From an uncultured Prevotellaceae bacterium (GTDB lineage Bacteria; Bacteroidota; Bacteroidia; Bacteroidales; Bacteroidaceae), in assembly GCA_946185485.1 (NCBI GenBank), contig CAMHJQ010000004.1, forward strand, positions 1 through 64,000: DNA of 64,000 bases, read 5' to 3'. Both the position numbers and the translations under genes were made by a program. Of the stretch, positions 49,524 to 61,601 are shown piece by piece (positions within the stretch are counted from its first letter, which is position 1; each line of letters opens with the position of its first letter). The notes beneath the pieces are model-generated. The model had not been told where the DNA came from, did not search any database, and saw only the letters and a list, made by a program, of their open reading frames with translations.

Positions 49524-52487
49524 TTATTGCAGCGTCACCGCCATGAGTCCGATGACGACGTCGTTGGAGAGGGTGTGCAGCGTCAGCATCTTGAGCCGTT
49601 TCCGTTCGTTGAGCGGCATCTGCACGATGGTGGCAGCACCGCCGGGAATCTCACCGCCGTCGGCCCCCTTCGGCCCCAGCTCACCGCCCTGGGCGTTGGC
49701 AAAGGGCAGCTGCATGGTCTGGCTGAGCGTGCGGCTCACCGTGCCGGTGCTGAACGAGACGCGGTAGGGACGTGGTTCGGCGGCGCGGAAAGCCTTGCCG
49801 TCGATGTAGTAGTCGCGCTCGATGGGGCACCAGTTGTCGGGATTGACCAACTGCAATGTGTCAGCCGTACCATCCTGATAATGAGCCACGACGATGCCGT
49901 TAGCAATGCGGCTCTGCATGTGGTTGGTGGTGCCGGCCATCAGCAGCCAGGCCTGTTGGTACTTGCCACTGACGGGTATGCTGATGCTGTCGGGATAGTT
50001 GTCCCACAGCGACGTAAAAGCGATATTCTTCCCCTCGACGGGCGTACGGAAGGGGATGCCGGCGGCCTCGAAACGGTCCTTGACGATAAGTGAGCGGAAC
50101 ACGGAGTCATTGATTTCAGGCAAGTAGGTCGGATGGCACCAGTCCCCCACCCCTTGCACGGGAATCTGCAGCGTCGTATAGGGTGGTCTGGGTGTGAGGT
50201 ACTCGTTCTGGAAAATGTCCGTCACGTTGGCATTCAGCACGCGGTCGATGTTCTGCACCTTGAACGATGAACGCTGGACATTGAACGAGGATAACTCTTC
50301 CGTAGCTACATCTGGCATTTGTCGTTCAACGTTCCATGTTACATGCTCAATGTTATCCATGAGCGTCACCTCCGGCAGGCGGGCAGGCACCCGAACACGG
50401 ATGGTCTGACTGGCCTCATTGGTTCCAACAACGTCGCGATACTTGCCCAATCCGAGGTTCTGGCGGATAACGATCTGCTGCGGCTGGGCGAAATGCTGCG
50501 TTACCTCATAGATAGCCTCGTCGCCCTGTCGTTTGTACTTATAATATATATAAGGTGTACGCACCGATACCGAATCCCATCCTTCGGGGAATCCCGGACG
50601 GATAACACAACGACCGTTGAGAGCATCGGGCTGGATGCCGAAGAGTCCCTGCAACAACGTGCGTGCCGAGATGCCGATGCAGTCGCCGAAGTCGCGGTAG
50701 CACTCGCCGCGTGCAGCATCGTACTTGCTGATCTGTCCGAAGTTGGCCGGCGACTGGCCGCAGTACATCTGGTCCATCACGTTAGCCATCATGAGGCGGT
50801 AGCCCTCTTCCGGACGACCTGCCTCGAAGTATGCCAGTGCGGTATGCATCACCTCGGCGGCTGCGACGTTGTTGATGCTCCAGGAATAAGGCAGCCAGCT
50901 CGACGTTGCAATCGTTTGGAGATTGGACGCTGAACATTCAATGTCAATGTGCGGTATCTCGTTGTCGATATACTTCGTGGCCAGATAGGCCTGCTCGGGT
51001 GTGCAGGCACCGCAGTCGATGGGGGTATAGATGCTCCACACAGCGGCACTCTCGTGGACACGCTGCAAGCCCATCAAGTCCTGGTATTCAGCCCAGTGTT
51101 CCTTATCCTTCAGCCACAGCCGTTCGTTCATGGCCTGCAGGATGGCATTGGCCTCCTTTCGATATGGGGTACCGTCCTCGCCTATCAGCTCAGCGATACG
51201 TGCCGCCAACCGGTTGGCACGGTAGTTATAGGCCGACGAGTGAGTGACGGCACCGCCGCTGTAGTAGAGAGCGTCGGAGGCCCAGATGCAGCAGTAGGCA
51301 TCGTAGAGGTGGTCGCCATCGGGGTCGAAGTTACGCTTCTCCCATGCCAGATGGCGCCTTAGCACAGGCCACATCTTAAACATATAGGCGCGGTCGGCAT
51401 CATACTGGAAGTGCCACAGCAGCTCGTCGATGTAGTTCAGGTTCATGTCGTAATGGTGCATCTGGTCGTCGCGCTCGGGATTGCGGCAGATGTAGCCATT
51501 GGAGTACATCTGCGTGCCCCACTCTTTCTTGGCACGGGCAAGATGCTGTCCCTCGTCCTGCGTCGGGTGCTGGTATCTGACTGGCACATTCGTTACCTGG
51601 CTCTTGGCATAGGCATCAAAATGACTCTTGGCACGGTCGGGCCAGCCCAGTACGTCGCCCAGATAGCCAGCACGCCAGCCTGCCAGCGGCATGCGCCAGC
51701 CAATGCAGCCATGCAGCCACGTCTGACCGTCCCAGTCGCCGTCGGCAGCTACGACGAGGGCACTGCCCAAGGTATTGATATACGGGTCGGGGGTATTGAA
51801 CTCTATGCGGCCAGCCAGCTGTTGCATGGTTTGTTCAGCCTCATCGAAGCTGTCGGAAGTCGTGCGGATGTCAGCCACCGACACGTTCGTACCATTACTC
51901 ATCACGTAGCACTCCTCGTCGAACGTTAGCGTCAGCTGCTGCACAGGCTCCTTACCGTCAGCCTCGAAGGCATCGCGGGCATCTACGCCTAAGTCGCCGT
52001 TGCGTGACAGCTTGGGTTGGCGGATACCCGACACCACGACATGCAGACGGGTGTCGTTATCGAAGCCTGACGTCTGGAAGCGCCACAGTGCTTGTTCACC
52101 CGTCTTAAGTGTCACCACCTTTAAACGCAGTACTGCCTTGCTGCCCCAGGCCGCATGGCGCAGTACATAACTGCGCATGCCATCCTCGTAGCGGGCTTCA
52201 CAATAGTCCGTCTTATCCAGTTGCACACCGTTGACAGCAAACTGCACATTGCGGCAGTCACGCTTCTTGTAAATGGCAAACACCGGACGGTCGCTGGTCT
52301 CGATGCGGTACTCCGTGGGGCCGCCATAGAGTGCACGGGTATAGCGGTTCTGACCGTTGATGCATACAAACGCCCGGCCGTCGGGACGGTAACCCACGTC
52401 CTGACGGGCGTTATTTGCCAACAACTGTGCCATCGCCCCCAGCGACAGCGACAGCAACAAAGTGCATATTTTTCTCATACTGCCCAC
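49524..52487 (-). CDS. DUF4450-like exported protein (six-hairpin glycosidase-like)
   Basis: NNARQDVGYRPDGRAFVCINGQNRYTRALYGGPTEYRIETSDRPVFAIYKKRDCRNVQF; central alpha-toroid-like region. Confidence 0.8.
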   Translation of the reverse strand: MGSMRKICTLLLSLSLGAMAQLLANNARQDVGYRPDGRAFVCINGQNRYTRALYGGPTEYRIETSDRPVFAIYKKRDCRNVQFAVNGVQLDKTDYCEARYEDGMRSYVLRHAAWGSKAVLRLKVVTLKTGEQALWRFQTSGFDNDTRLHVVVSGIRQPKLSRNGDLGVDARDAFEADGKEPVQQLTLTFDEECYVMSNGTNVSVADIRTTSDSFDEAEQTMQQLAGRIEFNTPDPYINTLGSALVVAADGDWDGQTWLHGCIGWRMPLAGWRAGYLGDVLGWPDRAKSHFDAYAKSQVTNVPVRYQHPTQDEGQHLARAKKEWGTQMYSNGYICRNPERDDQMHHYDMNLNYIDELLWHFQYDADRAYMFKMWPVLRRHLAWEKRNFDPDGDHLYDAYCCIWASDALYYSGGAVTHSSAYNYRANRLAARIAELIGEDGTPYRKEANAILQAMNERLWLKDKEHWAEYQDLMGLQRVHESAAVWSIYTPIDCGACTPEQAYLATKYIDNEIPHIDIECSASNLQTIATSSWLPYSWSINNVAAAEVMHTALAYFEAGRPEEGYRLMMANVMDQMYCGQSPANFGQISKYDAARGECYRDFGDCIGISARTLLQGLFGIQPDALNGRCVIRPGFPEGWDSVSVRTPYIYYKYKRQGDEAIYEVTQHFAQPQQIVIRQNLGLGKYRDVVGTNEASQTIRVRVPARLPEVTLMDNIEHVTWNVERQMPDVATEELSSFNVQRSSFKVQNIDRVLNANVTDIFQNEYLTPRPPYTTLQIPVQGVGDWCHPTYLPEINDSVFRSLIVKDRFEAAGIPFRTPVEGKNIAFTSLWDNYPDSISIPVSGKYQQAWLLMAGTTNHMQSRIANGIVVAHYQDGTADTLQLVNPDNWCPIERDYYIDGKAFRAAEPRPYRVSFSTGTVSRTLSQTMQLPFANAQGGELGPKGADGGEIPGGAATIVQMPLNERKRLKMLTLHTLSNDVVIGLMAVTLQ
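50260..50352. repeat. Inverted TTGAACG/CGTTCAA word element inside the DUF4450 gene
   Basis: ttgaacgatgaacgctggacattgaacg N34 cgttcaacgttccatgttacatgctcaatg; encodes EHVTWNVERQMPDVATEELSSFNVQRSSFKVQ. Confidence 0.85.
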
Positions 52488-52769
52488 AAAGGTACGAAAA
52501 AAAGTTCATAGTTCACCATTCGGTTCAATATTTTTTTGCAGCGGGACGAATACAAAAAAAATCAGTTGTCATCCCGACAACCGATTTAAAAACAAACTAC
52601 TTAAAAACTAATCTACTAAAACAAATCAAAAAAATATCTTATTCTCATCGAATGCTAATAGAATATTGTCAATGGATTAACCTTTTGACGCTGCAAAGGT
52701 ATGAACTTTTCCCATATGGTGCAAGCATTTTAACCAAAATCTAAAACGTTTTTGATTTACATCAAGAAA

Positions 52770-52793
52770 GTGCCGCCTTTTTGGAGGCGGCAC
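52770..52793 (-). terminator. Hairpin terminator downstream of groEL
   Basis: gtgccgcctttttggaggcggcac followed on minus strand by tttcttg. Confidence 0.65.
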
Positions 52794-52815
52794 CTACTAT
52801 TTTGACAAGTTGAGA

Positions 52816-54477
<1,662 letters not shown>

Positions 54478-54750
54478 TTACTTTTCAATAACTGCGAGGA
54501 CGTCGCTCTGGCGCATCATCAGATACTTCTCGCCCTCGAACTCCAGCTCTGTGCCACTATATTTGCCATAGAGCACTTCGTCGCCAGCCTTCAGTACCAT
54601 CTCTTCGTCCTTCGTACCCTGACCGACAGCCTTGATAGTGCCATGCAGGGGTTTCTCTTTTGCAGTGTCAGGAATGATAATTCCACCAATTTTCTCTTCT
54701 GCCGGTGCGGGCAATACCAGCACGCGGTCTCCTAATGGTTTGATGTTCAT
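54478..54750 (-). CDS. groES: 10 kDa chaperonin GroES
   Basis: [43 protein letters not shown]. Confidence 0.97.
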   Translation of the reverse strand: MNIKPLGDRVLVLPAPAEEKIGGIIIPDTAKEKPLHGTIKAVGQGTKDEEMVLKAGDEVLYGKYSGTELEFEGEKYLMMRQSDVLAVIEK

Positions 54751-54973
54751 AATACTTATTTTTTAATGTTAATATTTAATGTTTTATATTCATGTTTACG
54801 CCACCCTTTCAGCCAAAACCGTGCCAACACCCTATAGCTGTCACACCTTACTGACACATTGGCAGAACAACCCATCAGAAAATTTTTTATCTTATTTATT
54901 TTTTTATTCTATAGAAAGTTCGTACCTTTGCAGAAACTATCGGAACTATAAACATTATTATATTATATATTAT

Positions 54974-56746
54974 ATGAAAGATTTTTTGAAATACGTCCTC
55001 GCAACGATAACCGGCATCATCGCCCTCAGTGTTATCATGGGTATCTTAGGTGTCATCTCACTTGTTGGTCTGGCAGCTTCGACTGCCGGCAGCAAGGCTG
55101 TTGAAGACAACTCCGTCTTCACACTATCCCTCTCTGGCCAGCTGGAAGAGCGTGTTGCTTCGAACCCGTTAGCCTCGCTGACTGGCCAAGTAAGCGAGAA
55201 CCTGGGACTGGAAGATATCTTGAGCGCCATCCAGAAAGCCAAGGACAACGAAAACATCAAAGGCATCTATATTGAGGCAGGTCTCTTTAGCAGTGACTCG
55301 CCGGCGTCGTCGCATGCCATCCGCGAAACACTGCTCGACTTCAAGCGCAGTGGCAAGTGGATTGTGGCATATGCCGACACCTACGAACAGTCCACCTATT
55401 ATATATGTAGTGTCGCTGACAAGATATTCCTCAACCCGCAGGGTATGATTGACTGGCACGGACTGGCTGCCACACCGTATTTTCTGAAAGACCTGCTGGC
55501 CAAGTTCGGCGTCAAGTACCAGCTCTGCAAGGTGGGTAAATACAAGAGTGCCCCGGAGATGATGACTGCCGACGGCATGAGCGAACCTAACCGTGAACAG
55601 GTGAGCGCTTATATCAACGGCATCTGGCAGGTTATGCTCAAGGAGGTTTCTACCAGCCGCAAGATTCCCGTGGACTCGTTGAACGCCTATGCTGACCGCT
55701 TCGCAGCTCTGTCAGACCAGAAAGACTACGTGAAGATGAAGTTGGTGGACAAACTGCTGTATACCGACGAGGTGAAGAATGAAATCAAGACCCTGCTCAA
55801 ACTGGACAAGAAAGAAAACATCTCGCAACTGACGCTCAGCGACATGGCTGACGTGAAAGGCAAAAAGAAGGAAGGCGAGCAGATTGCCGTCTACTATGCC
55901 TACGGTGACATCGTGGACTCAGAAACCGGCGGTCTGATGAACAACGAACACTCTATCGTAGCCAATACCGTATGCAAAGACCTGGAAAAGTTGGCAAAAG
56001 ACGATGACGTCAAGGCTGTCGTCCTGCGTGTCAACTCTCCCGGTGGTTCGGCTTACGCCTCGGAACAGATCTGGCGTGCCGTCACGAAACTCAAGGAGCA
56101 GAAACCCGTCGTGGTGTCCATGGGCGGCTATGCTGCCAGCGGCGGCTACTACATCAGCTGTGCGGCCAACTACATCTATTCAGAGCCAACCACCATCACC
56201 GGCTCTATCGGCATCTTTGGCATGTTCCCCGACTTCAGCGGACTGCTGACCGAGAAACTGGGCGTAAAATTCGACGAAGTCAAGACCAACAAGCATTCAG
56301 CCTTCGGCACGATGGCTCGACCGTTCAATGCCGAGGAGATGGCGCTGCTCGACCAGTATATCGGGCGCGGCTATGAGCTGTTCCGCAAGCGTGTAGCTGA
56401 CGGGCGCAAGCAGTCGATACAGACAATTGAGGACATTGCCCAAGGCCGAGTGTGGTTGGGTAACGACGCCCTAAAGATCAAGTTGGTTGATGAGATTGGC
56501 GGACTGGACCAGGCTATTGCAAAAGCTGCCCGTCTGGCCAAGCTGGAAGAATATCATGCCACCAACTATCCCGAAGAATCCGACTGGATTAGCAGCCTGC
56601 TGGAGCAGCAGTCGAAGGGCAACTATTTGGATGAGCAGATGCGCGAGACCTTGGGCACATACTATGAGCCATTCACGTTCATGAAACAGCTGAACCATCA
56701 GAGTGCCATTCAGGCTCGCCTGCCCTATTTCCTCCAAATCAATTAA
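54974..56746 (+). CDS. sppA: Signal peptide peptidase SppA, 67K type
   Basis: VVLRVNSPGGSAYASEQIWRAV...GGYAASGGYYISCAANYIYSEPTTITGSIGIFGMFPD. Confidence 0.94.
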   Translation: MKDFLKYVLATITGIIALSVIMGILGVISLVGLAASTAGSKAVEDNSVFTLSLSGQLEERVASNPLASLTGQVSENLGLEDILSAIQKAKDNENIKGIYIEAGLFSSDSPASSHAIRETLLDFKRSGKWIVAYADTYEQSTYYICSVADKIFLNPQGMIDWHGLAATPYFLKDLLAKFGVKYQLCKVGKYKSAPEMMTADGMSEPNREQVSAYINGIWQVMLKEVSTSRKIPVDSLNAYADRFAALSDQKDYVKMKLVDKLLYTDEVKNEIKTLLKLDKKENISQLTLSDMADVKGKKKEGEQIAVYYAYGDIVDSETGGLMNNEHSIVANTVCKDLEKLAKDDDVKAVVLRVNSPGGSAYASEQIWRAVTKLKEQKPVVVSMGGYAASGGYYISCAANYIYSEPTTITGSIGIFGMFPDFSGLLTEKLGVKFDEVKTNKHSAFGTMARPFNAEEMALLDQYIGRGYELFRKRVADGRKQSIQTIEDIAQGRVWLGNDALKIKLVDEIGGLDQAIAKAARLAKLEEYHATNYPEESDWISSLLEQQSKGNYLDEQMRETLGTYYEPFTFMKQLNHQSAIQARLPYFLQIN

Positions 56747-56770
56747 AAACAGGAAATTAAAGATTAGGAA

Positions 56771-57940
56771 GTGGAGGGTGACTTTATCAAAATCAACAAG
56801 TGGCTGTTGCCGTTAAGTTGGATTTATGGCATAGGGGTTAAGCTACGTAACATGCTGTTTGAAACCGGCGTGTTAAAAAGCCGTTCCTTTGACATCCCTG
56901 TCATTTCCGTAGGAAACATCACGGTCGGCGGTACAGGCAAGACACCCCACGTAGAATATCTGGTCAACCTGCTGAAAGACACATTCCGTGTGGCAGTGCT
57001 CAGTCGGGGCTATAAACGCAAAAGCAAGGGATTCCTAAAAGCTACCGCACAGACCGCCGTGCAGGAGATTGGCGACGAGCCTTATCAGATGAAGCGTAAG
57101 TTCCCAAAGGTAACCATTGCCGTTGACAAAGACCGCTGCCATGGTATTGACCGACTCACGGAAGAAGATATGAGCCTCGATGTGGTGCTTCTTGACGACG
57201 CTTTCCAGCACCGTTATGTCAAGCCTGGCATCAACATCCTGCTGGTAGACTACCACAGACTGATCATCTACGACACGTTGATGCCTGCTGGTCGTCTGCG
57301 CGAGCCACTCACAGGGAAAAACCGCGCCGACATTGTCATCGTCACCAAATGCCCCAAAGAGTTGAAACCCATGGAATACCGTGTGATTACCAAGGCGATG
57401 AATCTCTACCCATACCAGAGTCTCTTCTTTACCACACTTGACTACGGAGATTTGCGTCCTCTTTATCGTGAGACCAAGTCTCATGCAAGCTTGTCGCAAT
57501 TCACCAATCATAACGTTCTGCTAATAACAGGTATCGGCTCACCCAAACAGTTAGAGCACGACCTCAGTCCGCTCATTTCTAATCTCACACCGCTCTCCTT
57601 CAGCGACCATCACCAATTCAGGAAGAAAGACATTGAGCTCATCAACGAGACCTTTGACAAAATGCCCGCGCCCAAGTGTATCATCACCACAGAGAAAGAT
57701 GCCACACGACTGGAAAACACTGAGGGGATGAGCGGTGACGTGAAAGCAAATATGTATGTATTACCTGTCCGCATTACCTTTATGCAAGAACAGGAAGATG
57801 TGTTTAACAATAAAATTATAGGCTATGTACGAAAAAATTCAAGAAACAGCATCCTGGTTAAAAGCAAGGATGACAACGAGTCCGAAAACAGCAATCATCC
57901 TGGGGACTGGCCTCGGACAATTAGCTTCAGAAATAACTGA
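56771..57940 (+). CDS. lpxK: Tetraacyldisaccharide 4'-kinase
   Basis: PVISVGNITVGGTGKTPHVEYLVNLLKD...LDVVLLDDAFQHRYVKPGINILLVDYHR. Confidence 0.93.
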   Translation: MEGDFIKINKWLLPLSWIYGIGVKLRNMLFETGVLKSRSFDIPVISVGNITVGGTGKTPHVEYLVNLLKDTFRVAVLSRGYKRKSKGFLKATAQTAVQEIGDEPYQMKRKFPKVTIAVDKDRCHGIDRLTEEDMSLDVVLLDDAFQHRYVKPGINILLVDYHRLIIYDTLMPAGRLREPLTGKNRADIVIVTKCPKELKPMEYRVITKAMNLYPYQSLFFTTLDYGDLRPLYRETKSHASLSQFTNHNVLLITGIGSPKQLEHDLSPLISNLTPLSFSDHHQFRKKDIELINETFDKMPAPKCIITTEKDATRLENTEGMSGDVKANMYVLPVRITFMQEQEDVFNNKIIGYVRKNSRNSILVKSKDDNESENSNHPGDWPRTISFRNN

Positions 57941-58637
57941 AAAGTTGGAGATTCCCTACAGTGAGATTCCCAACTTCCCTGTATCTACGGTAGAAGGTCA
58001 TAGCGGTAAACTCATCTTCGGCAAGTTAGGTGGCGTGGACATCCTGGCCATGCAGGGACGCTTCCACTATTACGAAGGTTACAACATGAAGGAGGTGACC
58101 TTCCCCGTCCGTGTCATGTACGAACTGGGCATCAAGACACTTTTCGTCTCCAATGCTGCTGGCGGCATGAACCCCGCCTTCAAGATTGGCGATCTGATGG
58201 TCATCACCGACCATATCAACTTCTTCCCCGAGCATCCGCTACGCGGCAAGAACTTCCCCACCGGCCCACGCTTCCCGGACATGCACGAGACATACGACCA
58301 TGAGCTTATCAACCTGGCAACTAAGATTGCTAAAGAGAAAAAAATCCGCTTGGTCTATGGTGTATACCTAGGCACCACCGGTCCTACCTTCGAGACGCCA
58401 GCTGAATACCGCATGTATCGCACGCTGGGCGGTGACACCGTCGGCATGTCCACCGTTCCTGAGGTCATCGTAGCCCACCATTGCGGCATCAAGACGTTCG
58501 GCATCAGCGTTGTCACCGATCTGGGTGGTTTCGACAGTCCCGTCGAGGTCAGCCACGAGGAGGTTCAGGAAGCTGCCGACAAGGCTCAGCCGCTGATGAC
58601 GGAAATCATGCGCGAAATGATTAAACGTACCGCCTAA
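57825..58637 (+). CDS. Purine nucleoside phosphorylase
   Basis: AIILGTGLGQLASEI...GKLGGVDILAMQGRFHYYEGY...LFVSNAAGGMNPAFKIGDLMVITDHINF. Confidence 0.94.
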   Translation: MYEKIQETASWLKARMTTSPKTAIILGTGLGQLASEITEKLEIPYSEIPNFPVSTVEGHSGKLIFGKLGGVDILAMQGRFHYYEGYNMKEVTFPVRVMYELGIKTLFVSNAAGGMNPAFKIGDLMVITDHINFFPEHPLRGKNFPTGPRFPDMHETYDHELINLATKIAKEKKIRLVYGVYLGTTGPTFETPAEYRMYRTLGGDTVGMSTVPEVIVAHHCGIKTFGISVVTDLGGFDSPVEVSHEEVQEAADKAQPLMTEIMREMIKRTA

Positions 58638-58680
58638 ATCCAATATGTTGCCATCGGCAACAAACCTAACAACCAAAAGA

Positions 58681-59733
58681 ATGGAAATTGCATCATTAGG
58701 AGAATTCGGCTTAATAGACCGCCTCACGCAGGATATCAAGCCTCAAAACACATCAACCAAGTACGGTGTAGGCGATGACTGCGCCGTACTTCACTATCCC
58801 GACAGCGAAGTACTGGTCACAACCGACATGCTCATGGAAGGCGTCCACTTCGACCTGACTTATATCGACCTGAAGCATCTCGGCTGGAAGTCGGCCATGG
58901 TCAACATCAGTGACATCTTCGCCATGAACGGCACACCGCGCCAGATGACCGTCTCCCTGGCACTGAGCAAACGCTTCACGGTAGAGGATATGGAACAGTT
59001 CTATAGCGGACTGCGCGCTGCCTGTGAAAAATGGGGCGTTGACATCGTGGGGGGCGATACGACCTCTTCATTCACAGGACTGGCCATCAGCATTACCTGC
59101 ATCGGCGAAGCCCACAAGGACGACATCGTCTATCGTAACGGAGCCCACGAGACTGACCTTGTCTGCGTCAGCGGTGATCTCGGTGCCGCCTACATGGGAC
59201 TTCAACTGCTGGAACGCGAAAAGACCGTATACTACCAGATAGTGGAAGAAGCCAAGAAACAAGGAAAGGACATTCCCGATTTCCAACCAGATTTTGCCGG
59301 CAAGGAATATCTGTTGCAGCGCCAGCTGAAAACGGAAGCACGCGGCGACATCATCCAGCAGCTACGAGATGCTGGCATTCGCCCAACAGCCATGATGGAC
59401 ATTTCCGACGGCCTTAGCTCCGAACTCCGCCACATCTGCAAGCAGAGCCACGTAGGCTGTCGCATCTTTGAGAAACAACTGCCCATCGATTACCAGACAG
59501 CCGTAATGGCCGAGGAGCTGAACATGAACGTTACCACCTGTGCCCTCAATGGCGGCGAGGACTATGAACTGCTGTTCACCGTCCCCATCGGCGACCATGA
59601 GAAAATACAGCAGTTGGATGACGTGCACCTCGTAGGACACATCACCAAGGAAAGTCTAGGACACGTCCTCGTCAGCCGCGACGACCAGGAATTTGAGCTC
59701 AAAGCGCAAGGATGGAACCCCTTGAATGGGTAA
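58681..59733 (+). CDS. thiL: Thiamine-phosphate kinase
   Basis: MEIASLGEFGLIDRLTQD...GVGDDCAVLHYPDSEVLVTTDMLMEGVHFDLTYIDLKHLGWKSAMVNISDIFAMNGTP. Confidence 0.94.
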   Translation: MEIASLGEFGLIDRLTQDIKPQNTSTKYGVGDDCAVLHYPDSEVLVTTDMLMEGVHFDLTYIDLKHLGWKSAMVNISDIFAMNGTPRQMTVSLALSKRFTVEDMEQFYSGLRAACEKWGVDIVGGDTTSSFTGLAISITCIGEAHKDDIVYRNGAHETDLVCVSGDLGAAYMGLQLLEREKTVYYQIVEEAKKQGKDIPDFQPDFAGKEYLLQRQLKTEARGDIIQQLRDAGIRPTAMMDISDGLSSELRHICKQSHVGCRIFEKQLPIDYQTAVMAEELNMNVTTCALNGGEDYELLFTVPIGDHEKIQQLDDVHLVGHITKESLGHVLVSRDDQEFELKAQGWNPLNG

Positions 59734-59788
59734 TCCCTGGGAAAATCCGCGTCAATTTCTTAAAAACTGCAAAATAATTGGCTAAATA

Positions 59789-59818
59789 TTTGGTCAATTA
59801 TTTTTTTCTTTGTACCTT
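59789..59818 (+). promoter_or_regulatory. Bacteroidetes-type promoter for tRNA-Phe
   Basis: ttgg-N19-tacctttg upstream of the tRNA. Confidence 0.65.
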
Positions 59819-59859
59819 TGCATCCGCAATCAAGAGGATTGCCTAGAAAACATAATAAT

Positions 59860-59932
59860 GGTGCCTTAGCTCAGTTGGTAGAGCATCGGACTGAAAATCC
59901 GTGTGTCCCCGGTTCGATTCCTGGAGGTACCA
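59860..59932 (+). tRNA. tRNA-Phe (anticodon GAA)
   Basis: GGTGCCTTAGCTCAGTTGGTAGAGCATCGGACTGAAAATCCGTGTGTCCCCGGTTCGATTCCTGGAGGTACCA cloverleaf; anticodon loop CTGAAAATC; no encoded CCA. Confidence 0.97.
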
Positions 59933-59950
59933 CTTTCCTCCTTTCATTAT

Positions 59951-59988
59951 GAACCCCTGTCTTAGAGATTTCTCTAACCAGGGGTTTT
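59951..59988 (+). terminator. Terminator after tRNA-Phe
   Basis: aacccctgtcttagagatttctctaaccaggggtttttc. Confidence 0.75.
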
Positions 59989-60040
59989 TCAATTAAATGA
60001 AAGATGAATAATGATAAATGAACGGTTAAAAACTGAAAAG

Positions 60041-60865
60041 ATGGGAATCGTAATAGGAATAGACGTTGGTATATCGACCACGAAGATTGTAGGGCTACGC
60101 GAAGGACGCGTGGTATCTCCCATTCGCATTACGGCAGCCGATCAGGTGACATCCCTCTACGGTGCCTTCGGCAAGTATTTGCACGACAATAAGATATCAC
60201 TCTCCGACGTAGAGCAGGTGATGCTGACAGGCGTGGGTTCGGCATATATTGACGAACCTGTGTATGGCATTCCTACACAGAAGGTGGACGAGTTTATTGC
60301 CGACGGTCTGGGTGCCCGTTTCGAGAGTGGACTGGCGAAAGCCATCGTCGTATCGATGGGCACAGGAACAAGCTTTGTGCAATGCGACGGCGATGACATC
60401 AAACACATCGGTGGACTAGGTATCGGTGGTGGTACGCTACAAGGACTGAGCCGCGTAATGCTAAACACCCGCGATCCCAAACAGATTCAGAGCCTAGCCA
60501 TGCAGGGCAACATCCGCAACATCAACCTGCTCATCGGTGACATCTCAACACACCCACTGCCTGGACTGCCCATGGACGCTACGGCATCGTTGTTTTCGAA
60601 GGCACAATACGACGCCCCCAAGGAAGACGTGGCACTGGGCATCATCACCATGGTACTTCAGACCATCGGCTCGGCGGCCATCCTGTCATCGTTGAACTCA
60701 GGCATCAAGGACTTCGTACTTATCGGCAACTTGACGCTACTACCCCAGTGCAAAGAGATATATCCCATGCTGGAGAAACTTTACGGTGTACATTTCCACA
60801 TTCCTAAGTATGCGGAGTTCTGTACAGCCATCGGCGCTGCCTTGGCATATTCTGCCGCTTGTTAA
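60041..60865 (+). CDS. coaW: Type II pantothenate kinase
   Basis: GIDVGISTTKIVGL...VVSMGTGTSFVQCDGDDIKHIGGLGIGGGTLQGLSRVML. Confidence 0.9.
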   Translation: MGIVIGIDVGISTTKIVGLREGRVVSPIRITAADQVTSLYGAFGKYLHDNKISLSDVEQVMLTGVGSAYIDEPVYGIPTQKVDEFIADGLGARFESGLAKAIVVSMGTGTSFVQCDGDDIKHIGGLGIGGGTLQGLSRVMLNTRDPKQIQSLAMQGNIRNINLLIGDISTHPLPGLPMDATASLFSKAQYDAPKEDVALGIITMVLQTIGSAAILSSLNSGIKDFVLIGNLTLLPQCKEIYPMLEKLYGVHFHIPKYAEFCTAIGAALAYSAAC

Positions 60866-60880
60866 GAAAAATAACTTTCG

Positions 60881-61327
60881 TCACTCTTTCTTATATCTGT
60901 CGAACTTGTGCAGGAAGTAGTTAAAGGCTTCCAGACCGACCAGCACCAACAGCGTGCTGGCAATGGAGAGCATATACATACCACCGCCACAGGCAAGGCC
61001 CATGGCTGCCGTCACCCACAGACCGGCAGCAGTAGTAAGACCACTGACCATATTTTCAGTCTTGCGGAAGATGATGGTTCCTGCGCCAATGAAACCGATA
61101 CCGCTGACCACCTGTGCGGCAATGCGCGACACGTCCCAACGCTGGGGCTCCACCAAATTGATTTCGCTGAAGCCATAGGCCGACACGATCATAAACAATG
61201 CCGAGCCCAACGCAACAAGGAAATGGGTACGGAAACCGGCCTCTTTGGAGCGGTATTCACGCTCCAAACCAATCAGTCCACCAAGAATGGCAGCAACAAA
61301 AATACGCAATATAAACTCGTACTCCAT
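60881..61327 (-). CDS. MgtC/SapB family protein
   Basis: ILGGLIGLEREYRSKEAGFRTHFLVALGSALFMIVS...VVSGIGFIGAGTIIF. Confidence 0.93.
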   Translation of the reverse strand: MEYEFILRIFVAAILGGLIGLEREYRSKEAGFRTHFLVALGSALFMIVSAYGFSEINLVEPQRWDVSRIAAQVVSGIGFIGAGTIIFRKTENMVSGLTTAAGLWVTAAMGLACGGGMYMLSIASTLLVLVGLEAFNYFLHKFDRYKKE

Positions 61328-61406
61328 AGTTAAATGATGTTATTTGGCTGCAAAGATAAACTTTTTTTTGTATCTTTGCAAGAGTTATAACCAAAAACAA
61401 CAAGTC

Positions 61407-61601
61407 ATGACGAAATTATTACTATTTGGAATAGGCATGCAGGAGGTGATTGTCATCGCACTCATCGTACTGCTGCTGTTTGGCGGGAAGAAGATTCCCG
61501 AGCTCATGAATGGTCTTGGCAAGGGTGTCAAGAGCTTCAAGGACGGCATGAAGGAGATAGAAAAAGATAACGGGAACGAGCATGTAAACAGTGAAGGATA
61601 A
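61407..61601 (+). CDS. tatA: Twin-arginine translocase TatA/E
   Basis: [44 protein letters not shown]. Confidence 0.93.
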   Translation: MTKLLLFGIGMQEVIVIALIVLLLFGGKKIPELMNGLGKGVKSFKDGMKEIEKDNGNEHVNSEG

